A stretch of DNA of 64,000 nucleotides from an uncultured Collinsella sp. (GCA_902495355.1 CABUWV010000006.1:1-64000); one strand, 5' to 3'. Positions 26,135 to 34,993 are shown, numbered from the stretch's first letter. Program-made: numbers and translations. Notes: generated by a model from the letters alone, not told the origin.

Positions 26135-26872
26135 CTAGGCAAGCGGATTCTTCTTTGCCACGCCATTTGCACGAGGCAATGAGACAGATGCTGGATGACT
26201 CTTCTTAAGAACAATGAACTCCCTGTGACCCAAGCCTTCAGGCAAATCAATTGCGTCATTCAGAAGCAAAGTGAAGCCGCAAATCTTAGCTGCTGACATG
26301 CCGGAAGCAAGCTCCTCATCCGAAGGATTGCCCTTGGTTATAACAAATAGCCCTCCATCCTTCAGATACGGAGCCGCATACTCAACAAGAATCGGTAGAG
26401 GGGCCAGTGCGCGGGCGGTTACAACAGAGAACTGCTTCTTATGGCTTCGAGCATATTCTTCAAGACGATCATGAACCGCATGAGCATGTTTCAATCCAAG
26501 AGCATGGACAAAGGAATTAACCGCATCAACCTTCTTGCCAACAGAGTCAATATAAGTAGCTTTACGATGCGTGGTTATGGTTAATGGAATACCAGGGAAG
26601 CCCGCACCTGTTCCCATATCGAGCAAAGCTCCCTCAGGAGCCTTGTTGATATAGGGGAGCAAAACAAGTGAGTCGAGGATATGAAGTACTGCAGCATCTT
26701 CTACGTTAAGAATACGGGTGAGATTGGTTGTCTTATTAGTTTCTAGAACCAAATCCAAATGCTGAATACATTTCCTCAGCTCAACATCAGTTACGCTCAA
26801 GGAATACTCTTTGCAATAGGAAGTTAGACGACTCAACATCTCGTCAGCCTGCTGATCAGTAAGTACTAACAA
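26135..26872 (-). CDS. rsmG: 16S rRNA (guanine527-N7)-methyltransferase
   Basis: 245 residues. SAM-dependent enzyme modifying G527 of 16S rRNA. Seen: NLTRI, the SAM loop LLDMGTGAGFPGIPL, YIDSVGKKVDAVNSF and VTARALAPL. Start: an in-frame TTG at 26920 falls in the T-run of the upstream terminator, so it is unlikely. AAAGGAG stands 6 bases before a TTG at 26872, which I prefer. The terminator separates it from jag, so it should have its own promoter. Confidence 0.9.
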   Translation of the reverse strand: MLVLTDQQADEMLSRLTSYCKEYSLSVTDVELRKCIQHLDLVLETNKTTNLTRILNVEDAAVLHILDSLVLLPYINKAPEGALLDMGTGAGFPGIPLTITTHRKATYIDSVGKKVDAVNSFVHALGLKHAHAVHDRLEEYARSHKKQFSVVTARALAPLPILVEYAAPYLKDGGLFVITKGNPSDEELASGMSAAKICGFTLLLNDAIDLPEGLGHREFIVLKKSHPASVSLPRANGVAKKNPLA

Positions 26873-26918
26873 CGAAAGCTCCTTTCTGACAAAAATCAGT
26901 GTATCGAGAACTTTTGAC

Positions 26919-26948
26919 AAAAAAAGGGGACGTGGAAACCACGTCCCC
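26919..26948 (-). terminator. Terminator after jag
   Basis: A perfect 10-bp stem (GGGGACGTGG 26926-26935 with 26939-26948) closes AAA, with a T-run of seven on the minus strand. Confidence 0.85.
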
Positions 26949-26968
26949 TTAGCATAAGCTCGAGTAGA

Positions 26969-27538
26969 TTATCGAGCAACAATCACCACATGGCGATCAG
27001 GGTCAGAACCCTCAGAATGAGTATCGACTGCATCGTTGCCACGAAGTGCAATGTGAACCAGTCGGCGCTCGTAGGCATTCATGGGCGGAAGCGAAACACT
27101 CTTATGAGTGCGGATGGCACGCTCGGCAGCAGACTGAGCCATGGAGGCGACCTTATCCTGACGGCGACTCTTGTATCCCTCGACGTCCACTACAACAGGA
27201 TACCTAAAGCCAAGCTTGCGGCTCACCAGCAAAGAGAACATAACCTGAAGAGCATCAAGAGTGCGACCATGACGGCCAATGAGAACAGCAAGGTCGGGAG
27301 CCGTTACATCCAAAATCAGCTCACCCTCGTCGCCCTCATACTCATCGATAGGAGAGTTGGCGGCATCGAAGTGCGAAAGGATGGAACGCAGGATGGAAAT
27401 CGCAACATCGGCAATGGTGTCGAGCTCCTCATCGGTCAGCTCTTCACCAGCCTTGTAGCGCTGTGCAATCTCGGGATAATCGCCCGCGACCTGCGGGGCA
27501 ACCTCCTCAAGCATATCCTCGATGATCTCTTCAGACAT
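26969..27538 (-). CDS. jag: RNA-binding protein Jag/KhpB (KH and R3H domains)
   Basis: 189 residues. An acidic helical N-terminus is followed by a KH domain (LILDVTAPDLAVLIGRHGRTLDALQ) and an R3H domain (VSLPPMNAYERRLVHIAL). Jag/KhpB binds RNA and in Gram-positive bacteria affects cell division and envelope genes. Start: GGAG 6 bases before the ATG at 27538; an upstream in-frame start at 27550 has no site. It lies in the conserved order rpmH-rnpA-yidD-yidC-jag. Confidence 0.93.
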   Translation of the reverse strand: MSEEIIEDMLEEVAPQVAGDYPEIAQRYKAGEELTDEELDTIADVAISILRSILSHFDAANSPIDEYEGDEGELILDVTAPDLAVLIGRHGRTLDALQVMFSLLVSRKLGFRYPVVVDVEGYKSRRQDKVASMAQSAAERAIRTHKSVSLPPMNAYERRLVHIALRGNDAVDTHSEGSDPDRHVVIVAR

Positions 27539-27582
27539 AACGTACTCCAAAAGTTAGGTACCTAAATAAGATTGATATCCCA

Positions 27583-28353
27583 CTACTTCTTCTTGTGCGG
27601 GCGCGGCTTCTTCTCGCGACGAGTGACCTCAACCTGCAGCGGAGCGTTCTTAAGACGCTCCTCCTCATCGGCCTTCGCCTTGTCGATGACCTTCTGCGTC
27701 ACAAAAATCTGCTGGATAACCTGCCAAGCAGACGAGACGTCGTAGTACAGCAGAACACCAACGGGAAGGCTCCAGCCCATCCAAAGCATCATGACCGTCA
27801 TGACAACGGCCATCATACGCATGCTCTGAGCCTGCTGGCCGGTCTGGTTGCGCGACATATAGAGCTGCGGAATCAGGGTCAGGACGGCAAACAGGATCAG
27901 GCAAACCAGCGCAGGCAGTGCAACCATAAAGCCATCGGCAAAGGAAGCGCTCGGCGTGGTGGTCAGGTCGGGCAGGATGTTGAAGAACGAGAACGTGCCG
28001 TCGTTAAAGTACTGCGGCAGGTTGCGCAGCAATGTAAACAGGGCGAACAGGATAGGCATCTGAATCAGCAGCGGCAGACAGCCAGCCATGGGGTTGAACT
28101 TGTTCTCGCTGTAGAACTTCTGCATCTCCTCGGCCTGACGCTGGGGATCGTCGGCATAGCGCTCCTGGATCTCGAGCATCTTGGGCTGCAGCACCTGCAT
28201 GCGAGCCGTCGACTTGGTCGACTTGAGCATAAGCGGCGTCAGCAGCAGACGGATGATGACCACCAGAATGATGATGGACAGGCCCCAGTCGACCGCAAAG
28301 GTCTGGATGAGCTTGAGCAGCTCGAAAAGGATGTTAACGATCCAATCCCACAT
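27583..28353 (-). CDS. yidC: Membrane protein insertase YidC/Oxa1
   Basis: 256 residues. Inserts proteins into the membrane with or without Sec. It starts directly with a helix (WIVNILFELLKLIQ). The conserved hairpin LKSTKSTARMQVLQPKMLEIQ and the GCLPLLIQMPILFALFTLL segment are clear, and five hydrophobic segments can be drawn. The C-terminus is Lys/Arg-rich (RREKKPRPHKKK), as in ribosome-binding homologues. GGAGG precedes the ATG. No lipoprotein signal is present. Confidence 0.94.
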   Translation of the reverse strand: MWDWIVNILFELLKLIQTFAVDWGLSIIILVVIIRLLLTPLMLKSTKSTARMQVLQPKMLEIQERYADDPQRQAEEMQKFYSENKFNPMAGCLPLLIQMPILFALFTLLRNLPQYFNDGTFSFFNILPDLTTTPSASFADGFMVALPALVCLILFAVLTLIPQLYMSRNQTGQQAQSMRMMAVVMTVMMLWMGWSLPVGVLLYYDVSSAWQVIQQIFVTQKVIDKAKADEEERLKNAPLQVEVTRREKKPRPHKKK

Positions 28354-28382
28354 GTAAGTTTTCCTCCGATAGCGAGTGCCCG

Positions 28383-28607
28383 CTAGGGCACAGGGTCATA
28401 ACCGCCGACGTGCAGGGGATTGCAGCGAGCGATGCGCCTCACGGCAAGCCAGCAGCCTCTCAAAACACCGTGCTTCTCAATCGCCTGGATGGCGTATTGC
28501 GAGCACGTTGGGTAATAAATGCAGGCGTCAGGCAATAAGGGCGAAATAACCTGTTGATATATGCGAATAGGAGCGATGGCAACACGTCGCAAAACGTGAT
28601 TGCTCAT
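28383..28607 (-). CDS. yidD: Membrane protein insertion efficiency factor YidD
   Basis: 74 residues. Family hallmarks are IRIYQQVISPLLP, the CIYYPTCSQYAI block and RIARCNPLHVGGYDPVP. A small membrane-associated protein that helps YidC-dependent insertion. It overlaps rnpA by 4 bases. Confidence 0.94.
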   Translation of the reverse strand: MSNHVLRRVAIAPIRIYQQVISPLLPDACIYYPTCSQYAIQAIEKHGVLRGCWLAVRRIARCNPLHVGGYDPVP

Positions 28608-28942
28608 CGCTCCTCCCCGGCAACGCCGGCGCGCTTCATAAGCGAACGCAACGCCTTGTCCATCTCCTGCGGCAAGGAAACCCTAGTCTTGGGAGTTGCA
28701 AACAAGATGATGTCATAACCCGCAACGGGAAATCCGCAGCTGCGGGCGGCCTCGCGCATCACACGCTTAGATCGGTTGCGCACGACGGCACAACCGAGTC
28801 GCTTAGCACCAACGAAGGCGACCCTTCCGGAGTCGCCTTCGCCAACCGATTCACATATGGTCATTCGAATCAGAGGGTGATTGAAACGACGCCCCTGACT
28901 GAACACATGCTCGAAATCTTGCCGAGACTTAATAGTCTTCAT
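28604..28942 (-). CDS. rnpA: Ribonuclease P protein component
   Basis: 112 residues. Protein subunit of the ribozyme that trims tRNA 5' ends. The RNR motif (AVVRNRSKRVMREAAR) and the N-terminal SRQDFEHVFSQGRRF are typical. It lies 20 bases after rpmH in the same operon and overlaps yidD. Confidence 0.95.
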   Translation of the reverse strand: MKTIKSRQDFEHVFSQGRRFNHPLIRMTICESVGEGDSGRVAFVGAKRLGCAVVRNRSKRVMREAARSCGFPVAGYDIILFATPKTRVSLPQEMDKALRSLMKRAGVAGEER

Positions 28943-28962
28943 GCGAGATGTGTGTATCGCTG

Positions 28963-29097
28963 CTAGACAGTGAGACGCTTGCGGCCCTTGGCGCGACGAC
29001 GGGCGAGCACGGCACGACCACCCTTAGTGGCCATACGGGCACGGAAGCCATGGGTCTTGGCACGCTTACGCTTATTAGGCTGATACGTACGCTTCAT
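28963..29097 (-). CDS. rpmH: 50S ribosomal protein L34
   Basis: 44 residues starting MKRTYQPNKRKRAKTHGF, the invariant L34 start. AGGAGG lies upstream of the ATG at 29097. The frame is open to 29157 but that extension is not part of the family. First gene of the rpmH-rnpA-yidD-yidC-jag series. Confidence 0.97.
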   Translation of the reverse strand: MKRTYQPNKRKRAKTHGFRARMATKGGRAVLARRRAKGRKRLTV

Positions 29098-29157
29098 CTT
29101 AAGTTCCTCCTGCTGCATTTCGAGTGTCCACGGGGACGCGGACGCAGATATAGACAC

Positions 29158-29370
29158 GTGAGCTTGAAGATTGTAGGGAAATCAATGTTCAAATGTCAAG
29201 AAATCAAAGGTAAAAGGTTGCGCAGTTCACACGGTTCCCCCATAAGCCAAGCTCGATTTAGCGGTGCATGACAACTTTTCACGATATTTCATCGAGTTTT
29301 CAACAGGTCATGTTGGCAATGTTGAGAACTTTTCGCCCGTTTTCCAAAGTTTTCAACAGGTTTTGAAAAG
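29158..29370. other. Candidate origin segment with DnaA-box-like motifs
   Basis: A non-coding gap between divergent rpmH and the GHKL gene, AT-richer than its surroundings. It holds GTTTTCAACAGG twice (29296-29307 and 29349-29360) and TGTTGAGAAC, the reverse of GTTCTCAACA, at 29320-29329. These share a TTNTCAACA core, two changes from the classic TTATCCACA DnaA box. The same 12-mer recurs in reverse behind dnaA. A role in the origin is inference. Confidence 0.5.
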
Positions 29371-30795
29371 ATGTCGAAAGATGAGAAACATTGCGCGGTG
29401 AGCTACTATTTGTTCGAAACCTTTTGGAAGATTGCGAGCGGCATGTCTGATGACTTTTACACCATGGTCGATTCTGGAGACCCGGCACCCGACAACGAGC
29501 ACATCACCGGCGTGCGCGAAGAGCGTGCGGAAGGCGAGCAGACGACCACGCAGGCGCCAAAAGCCATGTACGCCGCGCGTATCGCCGTCTATGACGACAT
29601 GCTGTCGACACCGCGTGTAATCGTCATTGATCCGCAAGATGTCCGCACGTATTTGGAAGAGACTACCAACACCGTCTACCAGTGCATGAAAGAACAAGGT
29701 GGCCATATCTCGCTCATGGTCATCCGCGAGATTGTCGAAAACTTTATCCACGCACACTTTGCCGAGCCCATCATCTCGATTCTGGACGGCGGAGACACCA
29801 TCCGCTTTGCTGATCAAGGACCCGGCATCGACGACAAGGAACGCGCTTTCGACTTTGGCGTTACCAGCGCAAACAGCAAGATGAAGCGCTATATCCGTGG
29901 AACCGGAGCAGGGTTTCCCATGGTGCAGGAGTATTTGGAAAACGCCGGCGGTGCCGTATCCATCGAGGACAACATGGGCAACGGCACCGTGGTTACGGTA
30001 AGCCTGAACCCTAAACGAGTGCAGGAAATCGAGCGTGCCGGCGGACGCGGTGCTGCCGTGCGGCCCGAGACGGAGCAGCCCACATATCCCCTGCCGGGAG
30101 CTTTTGCGCAGCAGCCCATGGCAACGCAGCAGATGCAGCCCCCCGTGAGGCAGATGCAGCAGCCCGGAATGCTTCCCACACAAGAGCCCCAGGCGACATC
30201 GATGTCGATGCCGCCAAACATGCCAGAGGCCGTGCCGCTGGCGGATCAGGATGCAGCAGCAATGCAGCAGGCGACGGGCGCACCGGGTGGCCAGCAAATG
30301 GGCTATCAGCCGTACCAACAGGGATATCCATATCAACAGATGCCGCCGCTGGGGTACGGCCAGCAGTTCCCGCAGCAGTACCAGCAGGGATATCAGCAGC
30401 CGTACCAGCAGATGCCGCAGCAGCAGTACAACCCCTGGGCCCAGCAGATGCCTCCGCAGCCTTACCAACAGTGGCCTCAAAGTTTTCAACAGCAAGTGCC
30501 GCCGATGCAGAGTTCTCAACAACCAGCAGCTCAAATGATGTATCCTAATGCAGCAAATCAGTATGCGCAGCCACAACCGGACGTGTTCGTAAGCGATCGC
30601 GGCAACGCCGCACTAGGCTATTTGGCGCAAAATCAAGCGTGCGGTGCAACCGATCTGGCGAGGGCGTTTGGAAACTCGGCCCCCACTTGGTCACGCACGC
30701 TCAATGACTTGGCGCAGGCTGGCTTGGTCATCAAGCATGGCCAGAAATACCATCTGACCGAACTCGGCGCCGCTCGCGTGCGAGCTCAGAGCTAA
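29371..30795 (+). CDS. GHKL-type ATPase with Gln-rich linker and winged-helix end
   Basis: 474 residues, no named family that I recognise. Residues about 100-215 are a histidine-kinase-like ATPase domain: N-box MVIREIVENFIHAHF, G1 FADQGPGIDD, G2 GTGAGFPMVQEYL, G3 NGTVVTV. There is no phospho-acceptor histidine domain. Residues about 235-395 are low-complexity Gln/Pro/Met/Tyr (PYQQ and QMPP repeats). Residues about 395-474 look like a winged helix (LGYLAQNQACGATDLARAFG, LAQAGLVIKHGQKYHLTELG). It ends 15 bases before dnaA on the same strand, so the two are likely cotranscribed. An origin-linked regulatory or anti-sigma-like role is only a guess. The ribosome site is weak; an internal ATG at 29443 is an alternative. 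Confidence 0.8.
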   Translation: MSKDEKHCAVSYYLFETFWKIASGMSDDFYTMVDSGDPAPDNEHITGVREERAEGEQTTTQAPKAMYAARIAVYDDMLSTPRVIVIDPQDVRTYLEETTNTVYQCMKEQGGHISLMVIREIVENFIHAHFAEPIISILDGGDTIRFADQGPGIDDKERAFDFGVTSANSKMKRYIRGTGAGFPMVQEYLENAGGAVSIEDNMGNGTVVTVSLNPKRVQEIERAGGRGAAVRPETEQPTYPLPGAFAQQPMATQQMQPPVRQMQQPGMLPTQEPQATSMSMPPNMPEAVPLADQDAAAMQQATGAPGGQQMGYQPYQQGYPYQQMPPLGYGQQFPQQYQQGYQQPYQQMPQQQYNPWAQQMPPQPYQQWPQSFQQQVPPMQSSQQPAAQMMYPNAANQYAQPQPDVFVSDRGNAALGYLAQNQACGATDLARAFGNSAPTWSRTLNDLAQAGLVIKHGQKYHLTELGAARVRAQS

Positions 30796-30810
30796 AGAAC
30801 GGGAGAAACA

Positions 30811-32535
30811 GTGGACGAGGAAGCAAGCATCATCCTGGGGGACGCCATCGCCTTTTGCCAGCGCGACGGCCAAGATGCACGCCTCATCAACATGCTGGGG
30901 CAATCGCGCGCCATAAGCCTGACCGAAGATACGCTCACGATCGAGGCCCCCTCGCGCTTTGCCATCGCGCAGCTCAAAAAGCATCAGCCGACTATTGAGG
31001 CCTATCTGGAAGAAATCGCCTTTGCACCGATCGCGCTCGACATCGTGGCACCGCAAGGCGCCGCAACGGAATCCGCTGCCGCGACGGCGCCCGCCACGGC
31101 TCCCGCCGCTTCCCCGGCGGCACCGGCCTCCGCAGGCGACGTGCCGACAATCGAGCACCAGCACAGCGATGTTTCCCGTGAAACCATGGCACCGTTGCCA
31201 ACCGCGGCGGCGACGTCAACGAACGCACCCGTCACGCACATGCCCATCGCTCACGACGCAGCGGCGGGCGCGGATTCGGGCATTGCAATCAAAAACACGC
31301 TCTCGGCCGATGATTTTCGTCGCATGATGAACCAGATGAAGGGCGGAGCGCCAACTAAATCCACGCAAGCTGCGACCCCCGCTTCACCCATGCCAGCACC
31401 GACCGTGCCGGCCGAGCAGAATACAGATGGAGCCCCGCTCGCCGCGAACTCAAAATTTACCTTTGAGAACTTTGTCTACGGCCCCGAGAACAGCCATGCC
31501 TATCGCTCGGCACTCAAGTTTGCCGCCCTCGCGGACGAGCGCGGCACGTGCACATCGCTGTTCATCTACGGCAAATCGGGCCTGGGCAAGACGCACCTGC
31601 TGCTTGCCATCAAAAACGAGCTCGCCGAGAAGTCGCCCGAGATCAAGGTCAAGTATGCCAACTCCCAGGCATATCTGGACGACCTGATGACCGAGTTCGA
31701 CCGCCAAAAGAAGAGCAACGCCCCCATCATGCAGGCGTACCACGGCGTGGACGTGCTCATCATCGATGACATCCAAAACATCATCGGCAAGCGCGCGAGC
31801 GTGGACTACTTTTTCCAGCTCATGGACGAGTTCATCCGCAATAACAAGAAGGTCGTTATCGCGGCAGACCGCGCTCCCAAGGACCTGAGCATGGACGAGC
31901 GTCTGACCAGCCGCTTCAACGCCGGCATGCTCTGCCTGGTCGCAGAGCCCAGCTACGAGATGAAATACAAGATCTTGCAGCGCTATTACGAGAACACCAT
32001 CGTCGCCGCTCCCGAGGCAGGCGACGACTCGCTGCTGGCGGCCTATGGGGGCGACGGCGGGCACCTGACCGACGAGCACTTTAAACACATGGCCGAGGTC
32101 TCAGGCACCAACATCCGCGAACTCGAGAGCTTTTGCGAGCGCTGCGCCGGCGAGGCGGGCGACCGCGAGCGCGAGGGAGGGGAACTCACCTTTGACGATA
32201 TCGACGCCATCGCCAGCCAGTACTTCGACACATCGGCCAAAAAGATCAACGTCCAGACGGTTCAGTCCGTCATCGAAGAGCAGTACGGCGTGACGCACGA
32301 GGAGCTCATCGGCCCGCGTCGCAACGCCAATATCGCCAAAGCACGCCATATCGCTATCTACCTTGCCATCGAAATGTGCGAGATGACGACCACGGCGGTA
32401 GGCGCCGAATTTGGCAACCGCAACCACTCGACCGTCAGCACGAGTTACAAAAAGGTCCAGAAGATGATCCAGGAAGACCGCACCGTCACCGAAGACCTCA
32501 AGTCGCTGCGCGATAAAATTACACTGCGCTCGTAG
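30811..32535 (+). CDS. dnaA: Chromosomal replication initiator DnaA
   Basis: 574 residues, longer than usual. Domain I (about 1-75) is followed by a long Ala/Pro-rich domain II (about 80-205), then the AAA+ domain: KFTFENFVYGPENSHAY, Walker A IYGKSGLGKTHLL, Walker B VLIIDDIQNIIGK, and RLTSRFNAGM with the Arg finger. Domain IV has LIGPRRNANIAKARHIAIYL and the signature helix GAEFGNRNHSTVSTSY. The usual RDHTT recognition residues read RNHST here, which may fit the altered box sequence nearby. GTG start with GGGAGAAACA upstream. It carries a near-parS sequence inside the coding region. Confidence 0.96.
   Translation: MDEEASIILGDAIAFCQRDGQDARLINMLGQSRAISLTEDTLTIEAPSRFAIAQLKKHQPTIEAYLEEIAFAPIALDIVAPQGAATESAAATAPATAPAASPAAPASAGDVPTIEHQHSDVSRETMAPLPTAAATSTNAPVTHMPIAHDAAAGADSGIAIKNTLSADDFRRMMNQMKGGAPTKSTQAATPASPMPAPTVPAEQNTDGAPLAANSKFTFENFVYGPENSHAYRSALKFAALADERGTCTSLFIYGKSGLGKTHLLLAIKNELAEKSPEIKVKYANSQAYLDDLMTEFDRQKKSNAPIMQAYHGVDVLIIDDIQNIIGKRASVDYFFQLMDEFIRNNKKVVIAADRAPKDLSMDERLTSRFNAGMLCLVAEPSYEMKYKILQRYYENTIVAAPEAGDDSLLAAYGGDGGHLTDEHFKHMAEVSGTNIRELESFCERCAGEAGDREREGGELTFDDIDAIASQYFDTSAKKINVQTVQSVIEEQYGVTHEELIGPRRNANIAKARHIAIYLAIEMCEMTTTAVGAEFGNRNHSTVSTSYKKVQKMIQEDRTVTEDLKSLRDKITLRS
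31170..31185. promoter_or_regulatory. Possible parS site inside dnaA
   Basis: TGTTTCCCGTGAAACC has two changes from the parS palindrome. It lies in the poorly conserved domain II coding region, where sequence is free to vary. ParB binding is inferred only. Confidence 0.45.
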
Positions 32536-32773
32536 GGAAATAGAGACACCTGTTGAAAACTTGTCGAAACCACGGGCATAAGGTGTCTAAAACCCAATCC
32601 GCGGTGATGAAAAGTTTTGCGCAGGTTTTGAACGTGGAAAACCACCCCTGTTGCACACAGGTTGCTGTCGATTCTCTTTCTGGGTCTGACCTGCGTCTTT
32701 GGGAGTAATCAACAGTTTCGTCAGTGCTATTACTATTATTAAGATATTTATATCTATAGAAAGGTATTAAAAG
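32536..32773. other. dnaA-dnaN intergenic region, candidate oriC
   Basis: 238 bases without a gene. It holds the reverse of GTTTTCAACAGG at 32549-32560, a TAATCAACA at 32706-32714, and several GGTTTTGAAC/GGAAAACC-like words. The right end (about 32718-32770) is a long AT-rich stretch (ATTACTATTATTAAGATATT), suited to be the duplex unwinding element. AAAGG before dnaN is its ribosome site. In many actinobacteria oriC lies exactly here; that is the basis of the call. Confidence 0.65.
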
Positions 32774-33877
32774 ATGAAGTTCACCGTCAGCCAGAGCTCG
32801 CTTACACAAGCCATCGGCGTCGTTATGAAGGGTGTCGCTTCGGCATCCACCCTTCCCATCCTGTCGGGCGTGCTCGTCAAGGCGCAAGACGGCATCTTGG
32901 AATTCCAGACCTCTAACTACACCATCTCGATCCGTCATCGCATCGCGGCGCATGTCGAAGAAGAGGGCGAGATGGTTATCCCCTGTAAGATGCTCTCCAA
33001 TATCACCAAGACTCTCCCCGATGCCCCGGTCACCTTTGAGCTGTCCGAGCGCCAGGTGCTGATTGGTTGCGAGAAGAGCTCTTTCCGCCTGAACACGCTC
33101 GATGCCAATGACTTCCCCGAGTTTCCGGCCTATGCCATCGAGAGTGCCGTGGAGCTGCCGACCGATATCTTGTCCGAGATGGTCGGCCGCGTGTGGCGCG
33201 TCACCTCGACCGACAAGGCCCGCCCCATCCTGGGCGGCGTGCACATGAAGGTCGAGAACAACACCGTGCGCCTGGTGGCGACCGATTCCTTCCGCTTGGC
33301 CGTGTGCGATACACAGGTCGAGACCTCAACCCTCGAGGGCTCCTTTGAACTCAACGTTCCGGCCGACGCCTTTAACGACGCGCTGAACATCATGGCCAGC
33401 CGGGCGACCATCATGATCGGGGCTACCGACACCCAGGTCGTCTTTGAGGCCGGCAACACCACCTACGTGTCGCGCCGCATCGAGGGCGTGTACCCCAACT
33501 ACAAGCAGCTCATCCCCGATTCGTGCGTGACGAGCGTCAAGATCGACGTCGCCGCCTTTAACGCCGCCCTCAAGCGCGTGGCCGTTATCGCGAGCGCCAA
33601 CCCCGCCGTCAAGTTCGAGATCGATGTCGAGAACGGGCAGATGGGCCTGTCCTCCATTTCCAATGACCAGGACCTTGCGCAGGAGACGATCGATGTCGAG
33701 GCCGAGGGCGAGTCGGGCACCATCGCCTTCAACTACCACTACATCTTCGGCTGCCTCAATGCCCTGTCCAAGGAGAAGGAGATCACGCTGGAGCTCAAGA
33801 GCTACTCGCAGGCGGGCATCTTCAAGTCCTACGACAAGATCAACTACCTGTACCTGGTCATGCCGGTCCGCATCTAG
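32774..33877 (+). CDS. dnaN: DNA polymerase III sliding clamp
   Basis: 367 residues. Ring-forming processivity factor. The three-domain clamp pattern is visible: MKFTVSQSSLTQAIGVVMKGV at the start, RPILGGVHMK mid-protein, VATDSFRLAV, and the C-terminal YLVMPVRI. It begins after the candidate origin and is followed 9 bases later by recF. Confidence 0.96.
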   Translation: MKFTVSQSSLTQAIGVVMKGVASASTLPILSGVLVKAQDGILEFQTSNYTISIRHRIAAHVEEEGEMVIPCKMLSNITKTLPDAPVTFELSERQVLIGCEKSSFRLNTLDANDFPEFPAYAIESAVELPTDILSEMVGRVWRVTSTDKARPILGGVHMKVENNTVRLVATDSFRLAVCDTQVETSTLEGSFELNVPADAFNDALNIMASRATIMIGATDTQVVFEAGNTTYVSRRIEGVYPNYKQLIPDSCVTSVKIDVAAFNAALKRVAVIASANPAVKFEIDVENGQMGLSSISNDQDLAQETIDVEAEGESGTIAFNYHYIFGCLNALSKEKEITLELKSYSQAGIFKSYDKINYLYLVMPVRI

Positions 33878-33886
33878 CGCTGCGCC

Positions 33887-34993
33887 ATGACCATGTTCGC
33901 CCGCGATCTTTCCGTCGCGCACTACCGCAGCTTCGATAGCTATCGTCTTGCCCTGGACGAGGGCGTGACGATACTTGCGGGACCCAACGCGGCGGGAAAG
34001 ACCAATCTCATAGAGGCGCTGCAGCTGCTGACGAGCGGCGCCTCGTTTAGGCATCCGACCGCAGCCGAGCTCGTCCGTGACGGCGTGGGATCGTGCAAGG
34101 TCGAGCTGAGGCTCGAGGGCGACGGCCGCGTGCTTGATATGGGATTGAACGCGGAGGACGGTAAGCGCTCGTTTAGCCGCAACGGCAAGAGATGTTCTGC
34201 CGCCGGTGTGCGCGGGGTTCTGCCGAGCGTGCTGTTTTGCCCCGACCATCTGGACATGGTTAAACGAGGCGCCAGTGTGCGCCGCGCTGCCCTCGATGAC
34301 TTTGGCATGCAACTGAGCGCACGCTATGCCGATCTTGCGAGCACCTATGGGCGCTGCGTGACCCAGCGTAACGCCTTGCTCAAGGAGACCTGGTGCTGCC
34401 GCGAGATGCTCGGCGCGTGGAACGATTCGATTGCCCGCGCGGGCTCGGCTCTGCTTGTGCACCGGTTGGCCCTGCTCGACCGGCTGGCGGGCCATGTGCA
34501 CACTGCCTACGGGCAAGTGGCATCCGGTGAGGCTGCCAACGTGACCTATACGTCCACGCTGGGGGATTTGCCCCAGGTCGAGGATCGCGAAGAACTGAAG
34601 GGCTGGGCGTACGAGCGCATGCTGGCTGCCCTTGATGAGCACGCCGACGAGGAAATTCGCCGCGGCGTGACGTTGGTGGGACCGCATCGCGATGAGATTG
34701 AGTTTACCGTGGCGGGTCGCTCCGCCCGTTCATTTGCCAGCCAAGGTCAGCAGCGAACGTTGGTTCTGGCCTGGAAGGTGGCGGAGGTGGCCGTGGCTCG
34801 CGATGTCCTGGGCACCGCCCCACTGCTGCTTTTGGACGACGTGATGAGCGAACTCGACGGCGAGCGCCGCGGTGCTTTTCTGCGGCTGATCGGCGATGAT
34901 ATCCAGACGGTCATAACCACGACCAACCTGGGGTATTTTACCGATGACCTGCTTGATCGAGCCAAGGTGGTGAGCATGGGTGAGACGTGCTAA
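33887..34993 (+). CDS. recF: DNA replication and repair protein RecF
   Basis: 368 residues. SMC-like ATPase of gap repair and RecA loading. Walker A GPNAAGKTNLIEAL, signature FASQGQQRTLVLAWK, Walker B LLLLDDVMSELD. No clear ribosome site precedes the ATG at 33887, so translation may be coupled to dnaN. It overlaps the next gene by 14 bases. Confidence 0.94.
   Translation: MTMFARDLSVAHYRSFDSYRLALDEGVTILAGPNAAGKTNLIEALQLLTSGASFRHPTAAELVRDGVGSCKVELRLEGDGRVLDMGLNAEDGKRSFSRNGKRCSAAGVRGVLPSVLFCPDHLDMVKRGASVRRAALDDFGMQLSARYADLASTYGRCVTQRNALLKETWCCREMLGAWNDSIARAGSALLVHRLALLDRLAGHVHTAYGQVASGEAANVTYTSTLGDLPQVEDREELKGWAYERMLAALDEHADEEIRRGVTLVGPHRDEIEFTVAGRSARSFASQGQQRTLVLAWKVAEVAVARDVLGTAPLLLLDDVMSELDGERRGAFLRLIGDDIQTVITTTNLGYFTDDLLDRAKVVSMGETC

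Noticed and set aside
30483..30521. Two DnaA-box-like words inside the Gln-rich coding region as firm origin sites
   Set aside because: They fall on runs of CAA/CAG glutamine codons, which yield TCAACA words by chance; kept only as weak support.
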